Below the pieces are notes generated by a model, which saw nothing but the letters and a program-made list of their open reading frames with translations, did not search any database and had not been told where the DNA came from. Positions 8,044-16,252 of a DNA stretch of 62,457 bases are shown in pieces; the stretch's first letter is position 1; each line of letters starts with the position of its first letter. The stretch covers positions 1-62,457 of the forward strand of contig JAIQFA010000022.1 in the NCBI GenBank assembly GCA_020073525.1, in the 5' to 3' direction. Source of the stretch: Terriglobia bacterium (GTDB lineage Bacteria; Acidobacteriota; Terriglobia; Terriglobales; Acidobacteriaceae). Both the position numbers and the translations under genes were made by a program.

Positions 8044-9047
8044 AAGTCTTCCATTCTCTGCCGCCGTTCGCAACTTCCATTGGCATCCAGCCACTCTAAG
8101 AGCGAGCGCACGCTGGCCCGCGCCAAAGCAATCGCGCAATCGGCAGCTCCGTAATAAATATTGAGGGTGTCGCCATCGGCGTCCATGGTGTAGCCGCAGG
8201 GGAACACGACATCGTCAACGTCGCCGTGGCGCTCGTATGTGGCTTCGGGGCCAAAGATCCACGAATCTCCTCGCAGCAGGCATTTTTCTGGATTGTCGAG
8301 TTCGAACAACGCCAAGCCCAAGCGATACAGACAGCCCGAAGGCGTGTGCCGCACGCCGTGGTAGAAAACGAGCCATCCTCTGGAAGTCTCGATCGGTGGC
8401 GGCGACAATCCGATCTTGTTGGCATCCCACCAGGCACCGCGGCGCGCTTCCAGCATGAGCCGGTGCCGGCCCCAATAACGCAGGTCGGGAGAGTAGGAAA
8501 TCCACATGTGAGCTCCGAGTGCGGTCATGGGGCGGTGAATCAGGGCCCAGTATCCGTTAATTCTTCGGGGCAGCAGCGCGGTATCTTTGTCGTCCGGCGG
8601 CATGATGACGCCGTAGCGTTCGAAAGTGCGGAAGTCCTTGGTCAGAGCGAGCGAGACGCCGGGGCCGCCGCGCGAATAGGAGGTGTAAGTGACGGCGTAT
8701 TGCTGCAGTTCGGGCACGAACGTGATGCGCGGATCTTCAATACCCCAGATCTCCTCCGGATACTGCTTCGGGTTGGGCATTAAGGTTGGTTCGCGATCAA
8801 TCTGCCATCCATCAACGCCGTTTTTAGAACGCGCAGCGCACAAATGCGACAAGCCTCGCCGGTCTTCGACACGGCACAGGAGTAGGGTGGTTCCATCCGG
8901 CAACAGAGTCGCGCCGGCATTGAACACACTGTTGATGGAGTACGGCCAATCCTTACGCGTCAGGATGGGGTTGCCTGGGTGACGGAGAAGTAGAGGCGGG
9001 TAGTGATTGCTTTCGACGCTCAGAATCGTTGTATCGGGAGCGGTCAT
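8040..9047 (-). CDS. Glycoside hydrolase family 130 protein (beta-mannoside phosphorylase/hydrolase type)
   Basis: A 335-residue protein with the five-bladed beta-propeller pattern of GH130: NPILTRKDWPYSINSVFNAGA, CRVEDRRGLSHL, EIWGIEDPRITFV (general acid D105), YTSYSRGGPGVSLALTKDF, WWDANKIGLSPPPI and a C-terminal DDVVFPCGYTMDADGDTLNIYYGAAD. GH130 enzymes phosphorolyse or hydrolyse beta-mannosides. The exact linkage and the choice between phosphorylase and hydrolase cannot be told from these motifs. No signal peptide, so it is cytoplasmic. Its start overlaps the stop of the upstream glycosyltransferase gene (ATGA), and its stop overlaps the small CxxC gene. The trio probably makes or turns over a mannose-containing oligosaccharide. 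Confidence 0.85.
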   Translation of the reverse strand: MTAPDTTILSVESNHYPPLLLRHPGNPILTRKDWPYSINSVFNAGATLLPDGTTLLLCRVEDRRGLSHLCAARSKNGVDGWQIDREPTLMPNPKQYPEEIWGIEDPRITFVPELQQYAVTYTSYSRGGPGVSLALTKDFRTFERYGVIMPPDDKDTALLPRRINGYWALIHRPMTALGAHMWISYSPDLRYWGRHRLMLEARRGAWWDANKIGLSPPPIETSRGWLVFYHGVRHTPSGCLYRLGLALFELDNPEKCLLRGDSWIFGPEATYERHGDVDDVVFPCGYTMDADGDTLNIYYGAADCAIALARASVRSLLEWLDANGSCERRQRMEDL

Positions 9048-11446
9048 GATGTTCCTTCCGGACTTTTAACCGACATCTCAGAGTCTTGTAGCGAGTGCAT
9101 TTCGAGGAGTGCCATCAAGAATGATAGCGTCGACTCCGCTCCCTGGTTCTGGTTGGCGCGCTCGGGATGCAAGCCGTCCCGACACCCGCCTGTGGCGGAA
9201 TCATAAAGGGGAACCTGCAGATCGTTGTCGCCCAGGAACCAGTTGAAGGCGGACCATGCTTCGGTGCGCCAGTGAACGTCCCCCGTCACGCGGTACGCCT
9301 GGAGACACGCAGATACCGCACCGGCCGCCTCAATCGGTTGCTGATCGAAGCGCGCCTTCTCACCACCCTGGTGATAGAAACCTTGCGAGCCGATCGGGAC
9401 AAAGTGGCGGTTGGTTTCGCAGCGCTGCTCTGCCAAGAGCCAATCCAGTGCTTCCAGGCCGGCGGCTACCATGCGATCGTCCGAGCACGCCTCGCCTACG
9501 AGCAGCAAGGCTTGGGGTAATCTCGCGTTGCCGTAAGCCACGACGTCCTCGAACCACTTCCAATCGGGCCTGCGGATCGACTCATACATTTCGAGGAGGC
9601 GGCGGCTGAGAACGGATCGCACCTTCTGCGCATCGCGATCTCCAGGATAGGAATGGAGGTATTCCTGAATGCCGAGCAGGGTATAGGCCCAGGCACGGGG
9701 ACTGTTGAATTGGAGCACGACGGGGAGGGAGAACTCGAACAGGCGACCGGCGGCGCTTCTCAACCCCTGATTGTCGGAGCGGGCTAGAACCGTTCCCAGG
9801 CTCCACAATGCGCGCCCATGACAGTCTTCCGAGCCTACCGGCTCGTTCCACTGACGGTCATAGCCGAGGAAATTCCGGAATCTTCCCTTGGCTGGATTGA
9901 AAGCATGTTCGAGGAACGACAAGTATCGGGACGGGAAGTCGGGAGCAAATAGATCGGTTTTCGCCAGTCCTTCTTTGCCCAATTGTTCCAGCATTACGGT
10001 CAGAATCAGAGCACGGGCGTTGTCGTCTGTGGTATGACCCTCGCCGCGATTGGGGATGGTGAAGATCGCGTGCTGCAACATTCCCGTGTCATCGGTCAGC
10101 GCATTCACGTGATCCAGTTTCAATTCGGGGAGTTGATCGAGCGCTTTAGGAGTCATGCGAGCCGAGAATTGAACGCGTGGATTTTCCATGCGGTCGCCGC
10201 GAACTCGCGAAAAGCTGCCCATGTAACCTTGCGCGACTTTCTTCCAGACCATGTCGCGCGCGAATAGGTAGGCACGCTTGCGCATGGCGTGGCGAATCGC
10301 GGGCGTATCCAAGAGTTCGATCGTCTTGTTTGCGATGGCAGCGGGGTTTTGAAACGGCACTAGCGCGCCTCGGCGGTCATCCAGCAACTCGATCGCGTGC
10401 CAGTAGGGAGTCGAAATGATCGCCTTGCCCGCGCCCAGCGCATAGGCTAGTGTTCCGGAAACCACCTGTTCCTCGTATCGATAAGGAGTGATATAGATAT
10501 CGGCGGCGCCAATGAATGCAGCCATTTCTTCAGGGCTAGCAAAGCGGTCGTGGAAGATCACTTGCGATTCCACCCCCAGCTCTTTCGCCAAGGCTTGCAA
10601 ACTCGCACGATACTTGTCGCCCTCGCGGCGGAGAATGTGAGGGTGGGTCGCACCCGCGACGATGTAGGCAACATTCTTGTGTTTGGACAAGATCTGCGGC
10701 AACGCTTGAATGACGTTTTCGATTCCCTTGTTGGGCGAGAGCAGGCCGAAGGTGAGCAGCACCGCTTTTCCTTCTACGCCAAAGCGATCCTTGTAGAAAT
10801 TGGGGTCGAGAAAAGGGAGGTCGGGAACTCCGTGCGGAACCATGTCGATCTTATTGCCGGGCACCTTGAAGATTTCCTGCAAGAACTGGGAGGAGAGCTG
10901 GCTCATCACGATGAGGCGATCGGAAAGGTCGGCGATCTCTTCCATGACCATGAGCTGGTCAGGATTCGGCTCACGCAGAACCGTGTGCAGTGTGGTCACG
11001 ACGGGCATTTTCAAGCCGCGCAGGAGTTCGAGGATGTGGTTCCCGGCCGGGCCGCCGAAAATTCCATACTCGTGCTGCAGGCACACCATGTCGATGTTGT
11101 TGAAGTTCAGGAATTCCGCCGCGTCCTGATACGACTTCACTTCGTCTTGGGCTAGCGACCAGCGCACTCGGTCGGGATAGTCATACCCCTGCTCCGAATC
11201 GTTCACGGGCAGGGCCATGAGTTGAGTGGTTCCGTACTCCGCGGAAATGGCTGCACACAGATCCGTGGTGAACGTGGCAATTCCACACTGTCGCGGAAGA
11301 TAATTCCCGATCACCGCAATTCGACTGGGTAGCGACGCCTTGGATTGCGGCCTTGGATGGGCCGCCGACAACGCTTCTCGCACCACGGGACGAGAGGGAA
11401 CGACTTCCAATCCCTTTTTGGGGAGAACTGTGGTTGATCGCGACAT
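9044..11446 (-). CDS. GT4 glycosyltransferase fused to a C-terminal (alpha/alpha)-toroid-like domain
   Basis: An 800-residue two-domain protein. Residues about 45-430 form a GT-B glycosyltransferase of family 4: RIAVIGNYLPRQCGIATFTTDL, LQHEYGIFGGPAGNHIL, HGVPDLPF, FGLLSPNKGIENVIQAL, and YALGAGKAIISTPYWHAIELL with the nucleotide-sugar-binding Glu. After a linker (ENPRVQFSARMTPKALDQLPELKLDHV) comes a helical domain of about 350 residues starting HAIFTIPNRGEGHTTDDNARAL. It contains repeated Trp/Leu-rich helices like an (alpha/alpha) barrel of glycosidase type. No signal peptide. GAGGG lies five bases before the start. It overlaps the GH130 gene by 4 bp. Donor and acceptor sugars are unknown; the GH130 partner suggests mannose. 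Confidence 0.85.
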   Translation of the reverse strand: MSRSTTVLPKKGLEVVPSRPVVREALSAAHPRPQSKASLPSRIAVIGNYLPRQCGIATFTTDLCAAISAEYGTTQLMALPVNDSEQGYDYPDRVRWSLAQDEVKSYQDAAEFLNFNNIDMVCLQHEYGIFGGPAGNHILELLRGLKMPVVTTLHTVLREPNPDQLMVMEEIADLSDRLIVMSQLSSQFLQEIFKVPGNKIDMVPHGVPDLPFLDPNFYKDRFGVEGKAVLLTFGLLSPNKGIENVIQALPQILSKHKNVAYIVAGATHPHILRREGDKYRASLQALAKELGVESQVIFHDRFASPEEMAAFIGAADIYITPYRYEEQVVSGTLAYALGAGKAIISTPYWHAIELLDDRRGALVPFQNPAAIANKTIELLDTPAIRHAMRKRAYLFARDMVWKKVAQGYMGSFSRVRGDRMENPRVQFSARMTPKALDQLPELKLDHVNALTDDTGMLQHAIFTIPNRGEGHTTDDNARALILTVMLEQLGKEGLAKTDLFAPDFPSRYLSFLEHAFNPAKGRFRNFLGYDRQWNEPVGSEDCHGRALWSLGTVLARSDNQGLRSAAGRLFEFSLPVVLQFNSPRAWAYTLLGIQEYLHSYPGDRDAQKVRSVLSRRLLEMYESIRRPDWKWFEDVVAYGNARLPQALLLVGEACSDDRMVAAGLEALDWLLAEQRCETNRHFVPIGSQGFYHQGGEKARFDQQPIEAAGAVSACLQAYRVTGDVHWRTEAWSAFNWFLGDNDLQVPLYDSATGGCRDGLHPERANQNQGAESTLSFLMALLEMHSLQDSEMSVKSPEGTS

Positions 11447-11575
11447 TAATCCCTCACTTCCTTGAGTCCAGGTCTTGAAGAGGCGGGTTTAGACAGAGCC
11501 CGCCGGGTTCCGTGCTGGCTGTTTCGTCCACCGTGGGAGTTAGCCTCTAGTATTCAACGAAAGAGGACTGGAGGA

Positions 11576-11593
11576 CTGGTCAAAATTGACCAG
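11576..11593. promoter_or_regulatory. Perfect 8-bp-arm palindrome, candidate operator
   Basis: CTGGTCAA-AA-TTGACCAG lies in the 293-bp divergent region between the glycosyltransferase and the receiver-domain gene. The perfect arms and a centre of two bases fit a dimeric regulator site. Which gene it controls is unknown. Confidence 0.45.
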
Positions 11594-11629
11594 ACAGAGA
11601 GCAGGCATTACCGATTCGCATCGGGTCGA

Positions 11630-11706
11630 TATTGAACAATAGGAATTATCTCTTCATCCATCGCTGAGTATGCTCAAACTCGTGGACTGAGCGGTATTGA
11701 ACAGTA
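11630..11706. promoter_or_regulatory. Two TATTGAACAATA-like boxes 65 bp apart
   Basis: TATTGAACAATA at 11630-11641 (arms TATTG/CAATA) recurs as TATTGAACAGTA at 11695-11706, just upstream of the receiver-domain gene at 11740. Two copies of an inverted-repeat box in one promoter region suggest a regulator site. The two boxes are about six helical turns apart. Confidence 0.35.
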
Positions 11707-11739
11707 ATTGGGGGAAGCCCCGCCATATACATAAGTTAC

Positions 11740-12225
11740 ATGGGCCATAAAAGCAGTCTGTTGTGTATTCACCGTGATCCGCTTCAACTGAGGTTGTTGA
11801 GAGAACACGGATATGAACTCGCAACCGCGACCACCAGTTCAGATGGTCTACGGCTATTCAAGTCGAGACCTGTGGATGCGATTGTCCTCGAGCACGACCT
11901 CTCTCTCCTGGATGGCGCCGCCATTGCCGAGGAGATCAAACAAACGCAACCCAACATACCGATAATTCTGCTGGCTGACCACGTGGAATTGCCAGCGAGT
12001 GCCCTAAAATCCATCGATGCGCTCGTGGTCAAGTCTGATGGGCCTCACTTTCTATTGGCAACTGTTTACTTCATCCTGAATATGAAGCCAGCCCAAAGTC
12101 ATCAAACAAGATCTCAAGCAAGAGCGCGTCTGCCGCATCCTCGGAGAACATTAGTAACTGATCGGGAAACCCCGCTCTCCCGAAGAGTCTGGCGAAGTAT
12201 CCAGAATGGGGATATCCAGTTCTGA
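11740..12225 (+). CDS. Receiver-domain protein with Glu replacing the phospho-acceptor Asp
   Basis: A 161-residue stand-alone CheY-like protein. The fold pattern is clear: LLCIHRDPLQLRLL at the N-terminus (D13), DAIVLEHDLSLLDG (45-59), PIILLADHVELP and ALVVKSDGP with the conserved Lys K98. Alignment of VLEHDLSLLDG with the usual VLLDYRMPGMDG puts E51 where the phosphorylated Asp should be. The Ser/Thr switch residue is Leu in LLAD. It is therefore probably an atypical or constitutively on-like receiver. No output domain is present; the last 45 residues are basic and look unstructured. The gene stands alone between divergent operons, with candidate operator boxes upstream. Confidence 0.75.
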   Translation: MGHKSSLLCIHRDPLQLRLLREHGYELATATTSSDGLRLFKSRPVDAIVLEHDLSLLDGAAIAEEIKQTQPNIPIILLADHVELPASALKSIDALVVKSDGPHFLLATVYFILNMKPAQSHQTRSQARARLPHPRRTLVTDRETPLSRRVWRSIQNGDIQF

Positions 12226-12355
12226 ACGAACGCGCCAACTTTCCTCAGCTTGTGACTACGCACATTCCGGAACTTCGTTGAAGGCGGGGGCGGTACGGAC
12301 ACAAAGCGATCACAATTGATCAGTTTATTGCCGGGGAATCGTGCATCATACGGTC

Positions 12356-12496
12356 ATGAAAGCCGAGAAGGAACAAGCCTTGGGTGTTCGGTGCCCCACT
12401 TGTGGCGCCAAGCCACGAGAGAAGTGCGAGCTTAGCACAGGACAGCCTCGCACCGAGCCCCATCCGGCCCGTCGCCTGGCTGCTGAGAAAGAGTAA
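12356..12496 (+). CDS. 46-residue zinc-finger-like protein
   Basis: A short protein centred on RCPTCGAKPREKCELSTGQP followed by RTEPHPARRLAAEKE. The spacing CxxC, then Cys, then PH(x)xR is typical of a small family of zinc-finger-like proteins (CPxCGAxPGxxC...H) found in acidobacteria and actinobacteria. Three Cys and one His could bind one zinc. The start is uncertain: ATG 12356 or an in-frame GTG at 12341 preceded by GGGGAA. Function unknown; nucleic-acid binding is possible. Confidence 0.6.
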   Translation: MKAEKEQALGVRCPTCGAKPREKCELSTGQPRTEPHPARRLAAEKE

Positions 12497-12594
12497 TGGA
12501 TCTTCAACGCCGTTGCCATGGCTCGACAGGCTCTCTCCAGTAAAGGTGTAGGAATGGCGCAAGTCTGTTTCCAACTATTGGGTTGAGAACGTGA

Positions 12595-13017
12595 CTAACC
12601 GCGAGCCCAAGCTGCATCTCGCTGGGACAAGCGCCGAACTTCGGCGCCGTCAAGGTAGCAGCTCTTTTGCAGATGCCGCGAATGTGCCGAAACGACCGTA
12701 TAGGGGAAGCCCAGAAAATGCTTGGCAACGATTCCAGTTACTTCGAGACCGTTGAAGCCTTGATGGCGCAACTTGGCTAGTATCCGGTCCAAAGCGACCT
12801 GAATCCTGTTCGCGCGCTGCACGCCAAAGCACACTACCTTCACTTCCGATGCGATGAAAAACAGATTCCATCCCGCGGCACGAATCTTGCGATCAAGAGC
12901 GAGGCTGTCGAACGCCTTGACCACGCTCCAGTGCCCCGAGTAGGGCTCACTCTCCAACCCAAAGAGTTGCGGCCATTCCGACGTCAGGATCGTGCCAACT
13001 CTAACTTCTTGTGACAT
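12595..13017 (-). CDS. Conserved hypothetical protein, 140 aa
   Basis: A soluble 140-residue protein with no signal peptide, containing SGHWSVVKAFDSLALDRKIRAAGWNLFFIASEV, FNGLEVTGIVAKHFLGFPYTVVSAHSRHLQKSCYL. I recall similar uncharacterised proteins in acidobacteria but no functional name. GAGGAG six bases before the ATG at 13017 sets the start; the frame extends to 13203 without such a site and would enter the Crp promoter region. It is divergent from the Crp/Fnr-type gene, so the two may share regulation. Confidence 0.65.
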   Translation of the reverse strand: MSQEVRVGTILTSEWPQLFGLESEPYSGHWSVVKAFDSLALDRKIRAAGWNLFFIASEVKVVCFGVQRANRIQVALDRILAKLRHQGFNGLEVTGIVAKHFLGFPYTVVSAHSRHLQKSCYLDGAEVRRLSQRDAAWARG

Positions 13018-13238
13018 GGAAAACTCCTCTCGCGATCCCACCTCATCGTGGCGGAAATTCGGTGCCGGAGGGGAAGCAGGCCGCCCGGTTTGGCGGACTG
13101 CTTCTCCTCGATTCCCAAGGCTCGACCATTGTTCTGCGAAATACTGTGCAGAATGGCTCACTTTCCGAGTCCCGGCGCGATCAAGCTTGACGGGTAGCAT
13201 CACAGTGTTGTGTTACAAACTGCATTTTGGGACTAGAA

Positions 13239-13269
13239 TCGCAGGTGATGGGTTCCTCATCACCTGCGA
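13239..13269 (+). promoter_or_regulatory. Perfect 12-bp hairpin over the likely start codon of the Crp/Fnr gene
   Basis: TCGCAGGTGATG (13239-13250), loop GGTTCCT, then CATCACCTGCGA (13258-13269). All 12 pairs match. The left arm contains the AGGTG-ATG that is the best start of the downstream regulator (ATG 13248). In RNA it would sequester the initiation region; as DNA it could be an operator for autoregulation. Confidence 0.6.
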
Positions 13270-13931
13270 ATAACAAGAAGAGCCGCGAATTCAATCCCAT
13301 GACCTTCCTCGCGACCATTGGCGAGGGCAGGAAAAACCTGACTTTCGCCAATAAGCAGGGAATTTTCGCGCAGGGCGACAGCGCGGACTCGGTCTTCTAT
13401 ATCCAAAAAGGCAAAGTAAAGCTGACCGTAGTCTCCAAGACCGGACGAGAGGCAACCCTTGGCCTTCTAGGCGTGGAGAATTTCTTTGGCGAAGGAGCGC
13501 TGGCGGGGCAGGCTCTTCGCATGGGGTCTGCATCAGCGATGACGGACTGTGAGATTCAGCGGATTGACAAGAAAGCAATGATGGCTGCACTGCACCGTGA
13601 GCCAGCGTTTTCCGAATTGTTCGTCGCGTACTTGCTGAAGCGGAATGTCCGCTACGAGGAGGATCTGGTCGACCAGTTGTTTAACTCCAGTGAAAAGCGC
13701 CTGGCTCGAGTCCTTCTTCTGCTCGCTCATTTTGGCAAGGAAGGCGTGCCGGAGACTGTCGTTTCCAAAATCAGTCAGGAGAGCTTGGCCGAGATGGTCG
13801 GAACCACTCGTTCGCGGGTGAGCTTTTTCATGAACCGGTTCAGGAAACTGGGGTTTGTAGCTTATTCCGGCGGTCCGGAAGGCGGGCTCCAGGTCCATAG
13901 TTCGCTGCTCAGCGTTGTTCTGCACGACTAG
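13248..13931 (+). CDS. Crp/Fnr-family transcriptional regulator
   Basis: A 227-residue regulator. The N-terminal cyclic-nucleotide-binding-type beta barrel spans about 20-130 (KQGIFAQGDSADSVFYIQKGKVKLTVVSKTG, FFGEGALAGQALRMGSA). A dimer helix follows (RYEEDLVDQLFNSSEKRLARVLLLLAHF) and a C-terminal winged helix (ISQESLAEMVGTTRSRVSFFMNRFRKLGFV). No Cys cluster of the Fnr [4Fe-4S] type is seen, so oxygen sensing by iron-sulfur is unlikely. The effector is unknown. I place the start at ATG 13248 because family members have an FNPxTFLATIG segment after a short leader; ATG 13299 (MTFLATIG) and an upstream TTG at 13227 are alternatives. A perfect hairpin covers the chosen start. Confidence 0.85.
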   Translation: MGSSSPANNKKSREFNPMTFLATIGEGRKNLTFANKQGIFAQGDSADSVFYIQKGKVKLTVVSKTGREATLGLLGVENFFGEGALAGQALRMGSASAMTDCEIQRIDKKAMMAALHREPAFSELFVAYLLKRNVRYEEDLVDQLFNSSEKRLARVLLLLAHFGKEGVPETVVSKISQESLAEMVGTTRSRVSFFMNRFRKLGFVAYSGGPEGGLQVHSSLLSVVLHD

Positions 13932-14007
13932 TACCGCAACTATTTCAGTGTGACAGACCGCCTACACCTTAGCGGTTGTGTTGAGGCTCGCCAAACACAT
14001 GGTCTCG

Positions 14008-14214
14008 TCAAGTAGCCGGAGCGAGCAACTTCCCGCATTCCACACAAGACGTCTTCGCCCGGGGCGTGATTAACCCGCAAAACGGGCACATTCTTTGCGA
14101 TGCGTACCCGCGAGCCGGTGGTGTAAGTGACGCAAGCCGCTTTGAGACGAGTGCTCTGATGGTAGCGAGCCGTCTGCGAAAGCGATCGCGGAACTGATAG
14201 AGAAGGGTATCCAT
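14008..14214 (-). CDS. Small zinc-ribbon protein
   Basis: A 68-residue protein: a basic N-terminal half (QFRDRFRRRLATIRALVSKR) and a C-terminal zinc ribbon CPFCGLITPRAKTSCVECGKLL. The CxxC...CxxC arrangement would bind one zinc. The basic half suggests contact with nucleic acid or an acidic partner. AAGGTGG lies upstream of the ATG at 14214. It is convergent with the Crp/Fnr-type gene. Function unknown. Confidence 0.55.
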   Translation of the reverse strand: MDTLLYQFRDRFRRRLATIRALVSKRLASLTPPARGYASQRMCPFCGLITPRAKTSCVECGKLLAPAT

Positions 14215-14560
14215 CGGCGGTCCACCTTATCTTCTTGCTCCCTATGCGCGGACGGTGCGCGATGAGAACCGGGCGCGAGATCATCGGAGGTAATTCCTTC
14301 CTCTATCTCTGCCAACCTAAAGATGACACGTCAAGGCTAGTAATTCTGAGCAAGATTGCTCACCACTTCGAGAAAGTCCAACGGGGCGATCTCTTTTGGC
14401 GAACCGGCCGAAGTGAGCAATGCAGACCAGCTTTTCTCCGTTCGACGAGCGATCATGACACCTGAGACGAGCACCTCTTCTCTCTCTTTCAGGTTATCTG
14501 AGCTAAGTCAGCCCATCTGAAGTCTTCTCCTCTTAGTTCCGTAACCCAAAGGAACAATTC
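14215..14560. other. Intergenic region upstream of the SYLF gene, no gene seen
   Basis: 346 bp between divergent genes. Holds promoters for the zinc-ribbon gene (minus) and the SYLF gene (plus). No palindrome or RNA-like structure stood out; a 76-codon plus-strand frame here has no protein-like features. Confidence 0.45.
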
Positions 14561-15277
14561 ATGAAGAAGTTAGTGTCGTTTGTGTTGATGAGCATGATCG
14601 GTCTGGTTGGAACCCTTTCGTGGGCAGGCTCGGCGCGTGAAGATACGGTTGACCGCATGGAAAGATCAGTGAATGTTCTTCATGCGATCATGTCCACCCC
14701 CGACAAAGGTATTCCCGAAGAAGTGTTAACCGGCACAAAGTGCATCCTCATAGTGCCCGATCTGGTTAAGGGCGGCTTCGTTTTCGGCGGCAAGCACGGA
14801 CGTGGTGTGGCTACCTGTCGCACCGCTGAAGGCTGGAGCGCGCCGGCATTTGTCTCGGTTGGGGGCGGAAGTTGGGGATTGCAGATCGGAATCGAAGACG
14901 TGGACCTCGTGATGCTGGTCATGAACGACCGTGGTCTACAGCATTTGCTTTCCAGCAAGTTCGAACTCACCGGTGAAGGATCGGTTGCGGCAGGTCCAGT
15001 AGGCCGTCATGCTTCCGCCGGGACGGACTGGAAGATGAACACTGAATTGCTGACGTACTCGCGCTCGAAAGGCGTGTTCGCCGGCTTAACCCTCGAAGGC
15101 GCAGTGGTGGAGCAGGACAACGACTCGACGCGCGCCATTTATGGCAAGCACATGAGCTTCCGCAACATCCTTTCGGGGAAAGCAACCACTCCCCGAAGCG
15201 CTGAAGCATTCTTGAAAGCTGTCTCTGACGCGGGCCAGCAGGCCCACATCGCAGAACTCAACGAAGACAAGAAGTAG
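14561..15277 (+). CDS. SYLF-domain (Ysc84-like) exported lipid-binding protein
   Basis: A 238-residue protein with signal peptide MKKLVSFVLMSMIGLVGTLSWAGSA and a SYLF domain covering most of the rest: IPEEVLTGTKCILIVPDLVKGGFVFGGKHGRGVATCR, WSAPAFVSVGGGSWGLQIGIEDVDLVMLVMN, GSVAAGPVGRHASAGTD, LTYSRSKGVFAGLTLEGAVVEQDN. SYLF domains bind phosphoinositides in eukaryotes; in bacteria they are secreted or periplasmic and of unclear role. It stands alone, followed by a strong terminator. Confidence 0.9.
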   Translation: MKKLVSFVLMSMIGLVGTLSWAGSAREDTVDRMERSVNVLHAIMSTPDKGIPEEVLTGTKCILIVPDLVKGGFVFGGKHGRGVATCRTAEGWSAPAFVSVGGGSWGLQIGIEDVDLVMLVMNDRGLQHLLSSKFELTGEGSVAAGPVGRHASAGTDWKMNTELLTYSRSKGVFAGLTLEGAVVEQDNDSTRAIYGKHMSFRNILSGKATTPRSAEAFLKAVSDAGQQAHIAELNEDKK

Positions 15278-15311
15278 GTTGATAAGCGCTACGTGCAAGA
15301 CATGAATTTCG

Positions 15312-15346
15312 CTGACCGAGATCGCGCATCGATCTCGGTCAGTTTT
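15312..15346 (+). terminator. Rho-independent terminator of the SYLF gene
   Basis: CTGACCGAGATCG (15312-15324), loop CGCAT, CGATCTCGGTCAG (15330-15342), then TTTT. A perfect 13-bp stem with a T-run, 35 bases after the SYLF stop. Confidence 0.9.
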
Positions 15347-15494
15347 GCCTGTAGCCCGACAGGTGGTCGAACATGAAGATCAGTCTGCAGAGATATATTG
15401 GCATGCAGATAGCGTGCATCGCTTCTGGCCGTTTCTGATGTTTGCACAATCCACGGATCTTTCGTCATTGAAAACAAAATGACTGGAGACCCGG

Positions 15495-15547
15495 AAGCGG
15501 ACTGTCACGGCAGAGGCCGCGAGTTCGAGTCCCGTCGCCCCCGCCAT
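15495..15547 (+). pseudogene. 3' half of a tRNA-Asp-like gene
   Basis: The end reads GAGTTCGAGTCCCGT then CGCCCCC-G-CCA, i.e. a T-loop followed by an acceptor strand, discriminator base and encoded CCA. About 30 bases earlier lies CTGTCAC, an anticodon loop with GTC (Asp). The matching 5' acceptor strand GGGGGCG and the D arm are missing, and the 3' side of the anticodon stem (GGCAG) does not pair with GCGGA. This is a truncated copy, not a working tRNA. Such halves often mark the edge of an integrated element, but no integrase is nearby. Confidence 0.6.
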
Positions 15548-15654
15548 TCTTTTCAAGAGTTTAGAGGAATGGCAGATTCAACTTCGGGGCATCTGGCTGC
15601 CGGGGTCCCGAGAGGGTCGCAGGACCGCTTTTCTCGTAACATCTCCAAAAGGGG

Positions 15655-16252
15655 TTGCTGTTTTCGGTCGTGATGAGGCGCTGGCTGAGTCAGTCGACGG
15701 TCAGCCATGAAGACCTGCCTGACGAAGCTCGCGGCGCACGGAACGAAAGACTTCGTCGAACTCAGGAAGCGTCTCGATTTGATGACCCAGTCGACCGATC
15801 CAAAGTGACTTCAGTCGCTGCTCTTTTCCGAGAATGCGATGTTCGCCATCACGTCCATAACTACTAAGGAACCAGTGGCGGACCTGGTCTTGTCGAACGC
15901 GGTGCGGGCTGCAGTGGTTGGCCTGGTTAAAAGTCTGGCCAACGAGTTTGGCAAGGACGGTATTCTGCTGAATAATGTGCCTCCCGGTTATACTGCGACC
16001 GATCGTTTGAAGGAGTTGGCGAAAAGCTGTTCCGCCGCTACACGTAAGAGTGAAAAGAATATCTATGACTCTTGGATAATGGATTCTGCCCTGAAGCGTC
16101 TCGGCCAGCCTGCGGAATTTGCCGATACCATCGTGTGGCTGGCGTTCGAAAGAGTTTCGTTCGTCACTGGACCGACAATTCTGGTTGATCGCGGCACGTA
16201 CAAGGTCTCTAGAAAATTTCCTGCGACCCCCGAATCCTTATTGCCAAGCTAG
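15655..16252 (+). pseudogene. Decayed short-chain dehydrogenase/reductase gene
   Basis: From about 15839 an open frame reads like the C-terminal half of an SDR of the 3-oxoacyl-ACP-reductase type: ITSITTKEPVADLVLSNAVRAAVVGLVKSLANEFGKDGI, NNVPPGYTATDRLKEL, RLGQPAEFADTIVWLAFERVSFVTGPTILVDRG. The Rossmann half with its glycine motif is missing. Just upstream, a short stretch (VAVFGRDEALAESV, about 15655-15700) in a different setting may be a remnant of it. The domain is therefore broken by deletion and frameshift and cannot bind NAD(P) as it stands. It sits directly after the tRNA half, in the same scar. Confidence 0.6.
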
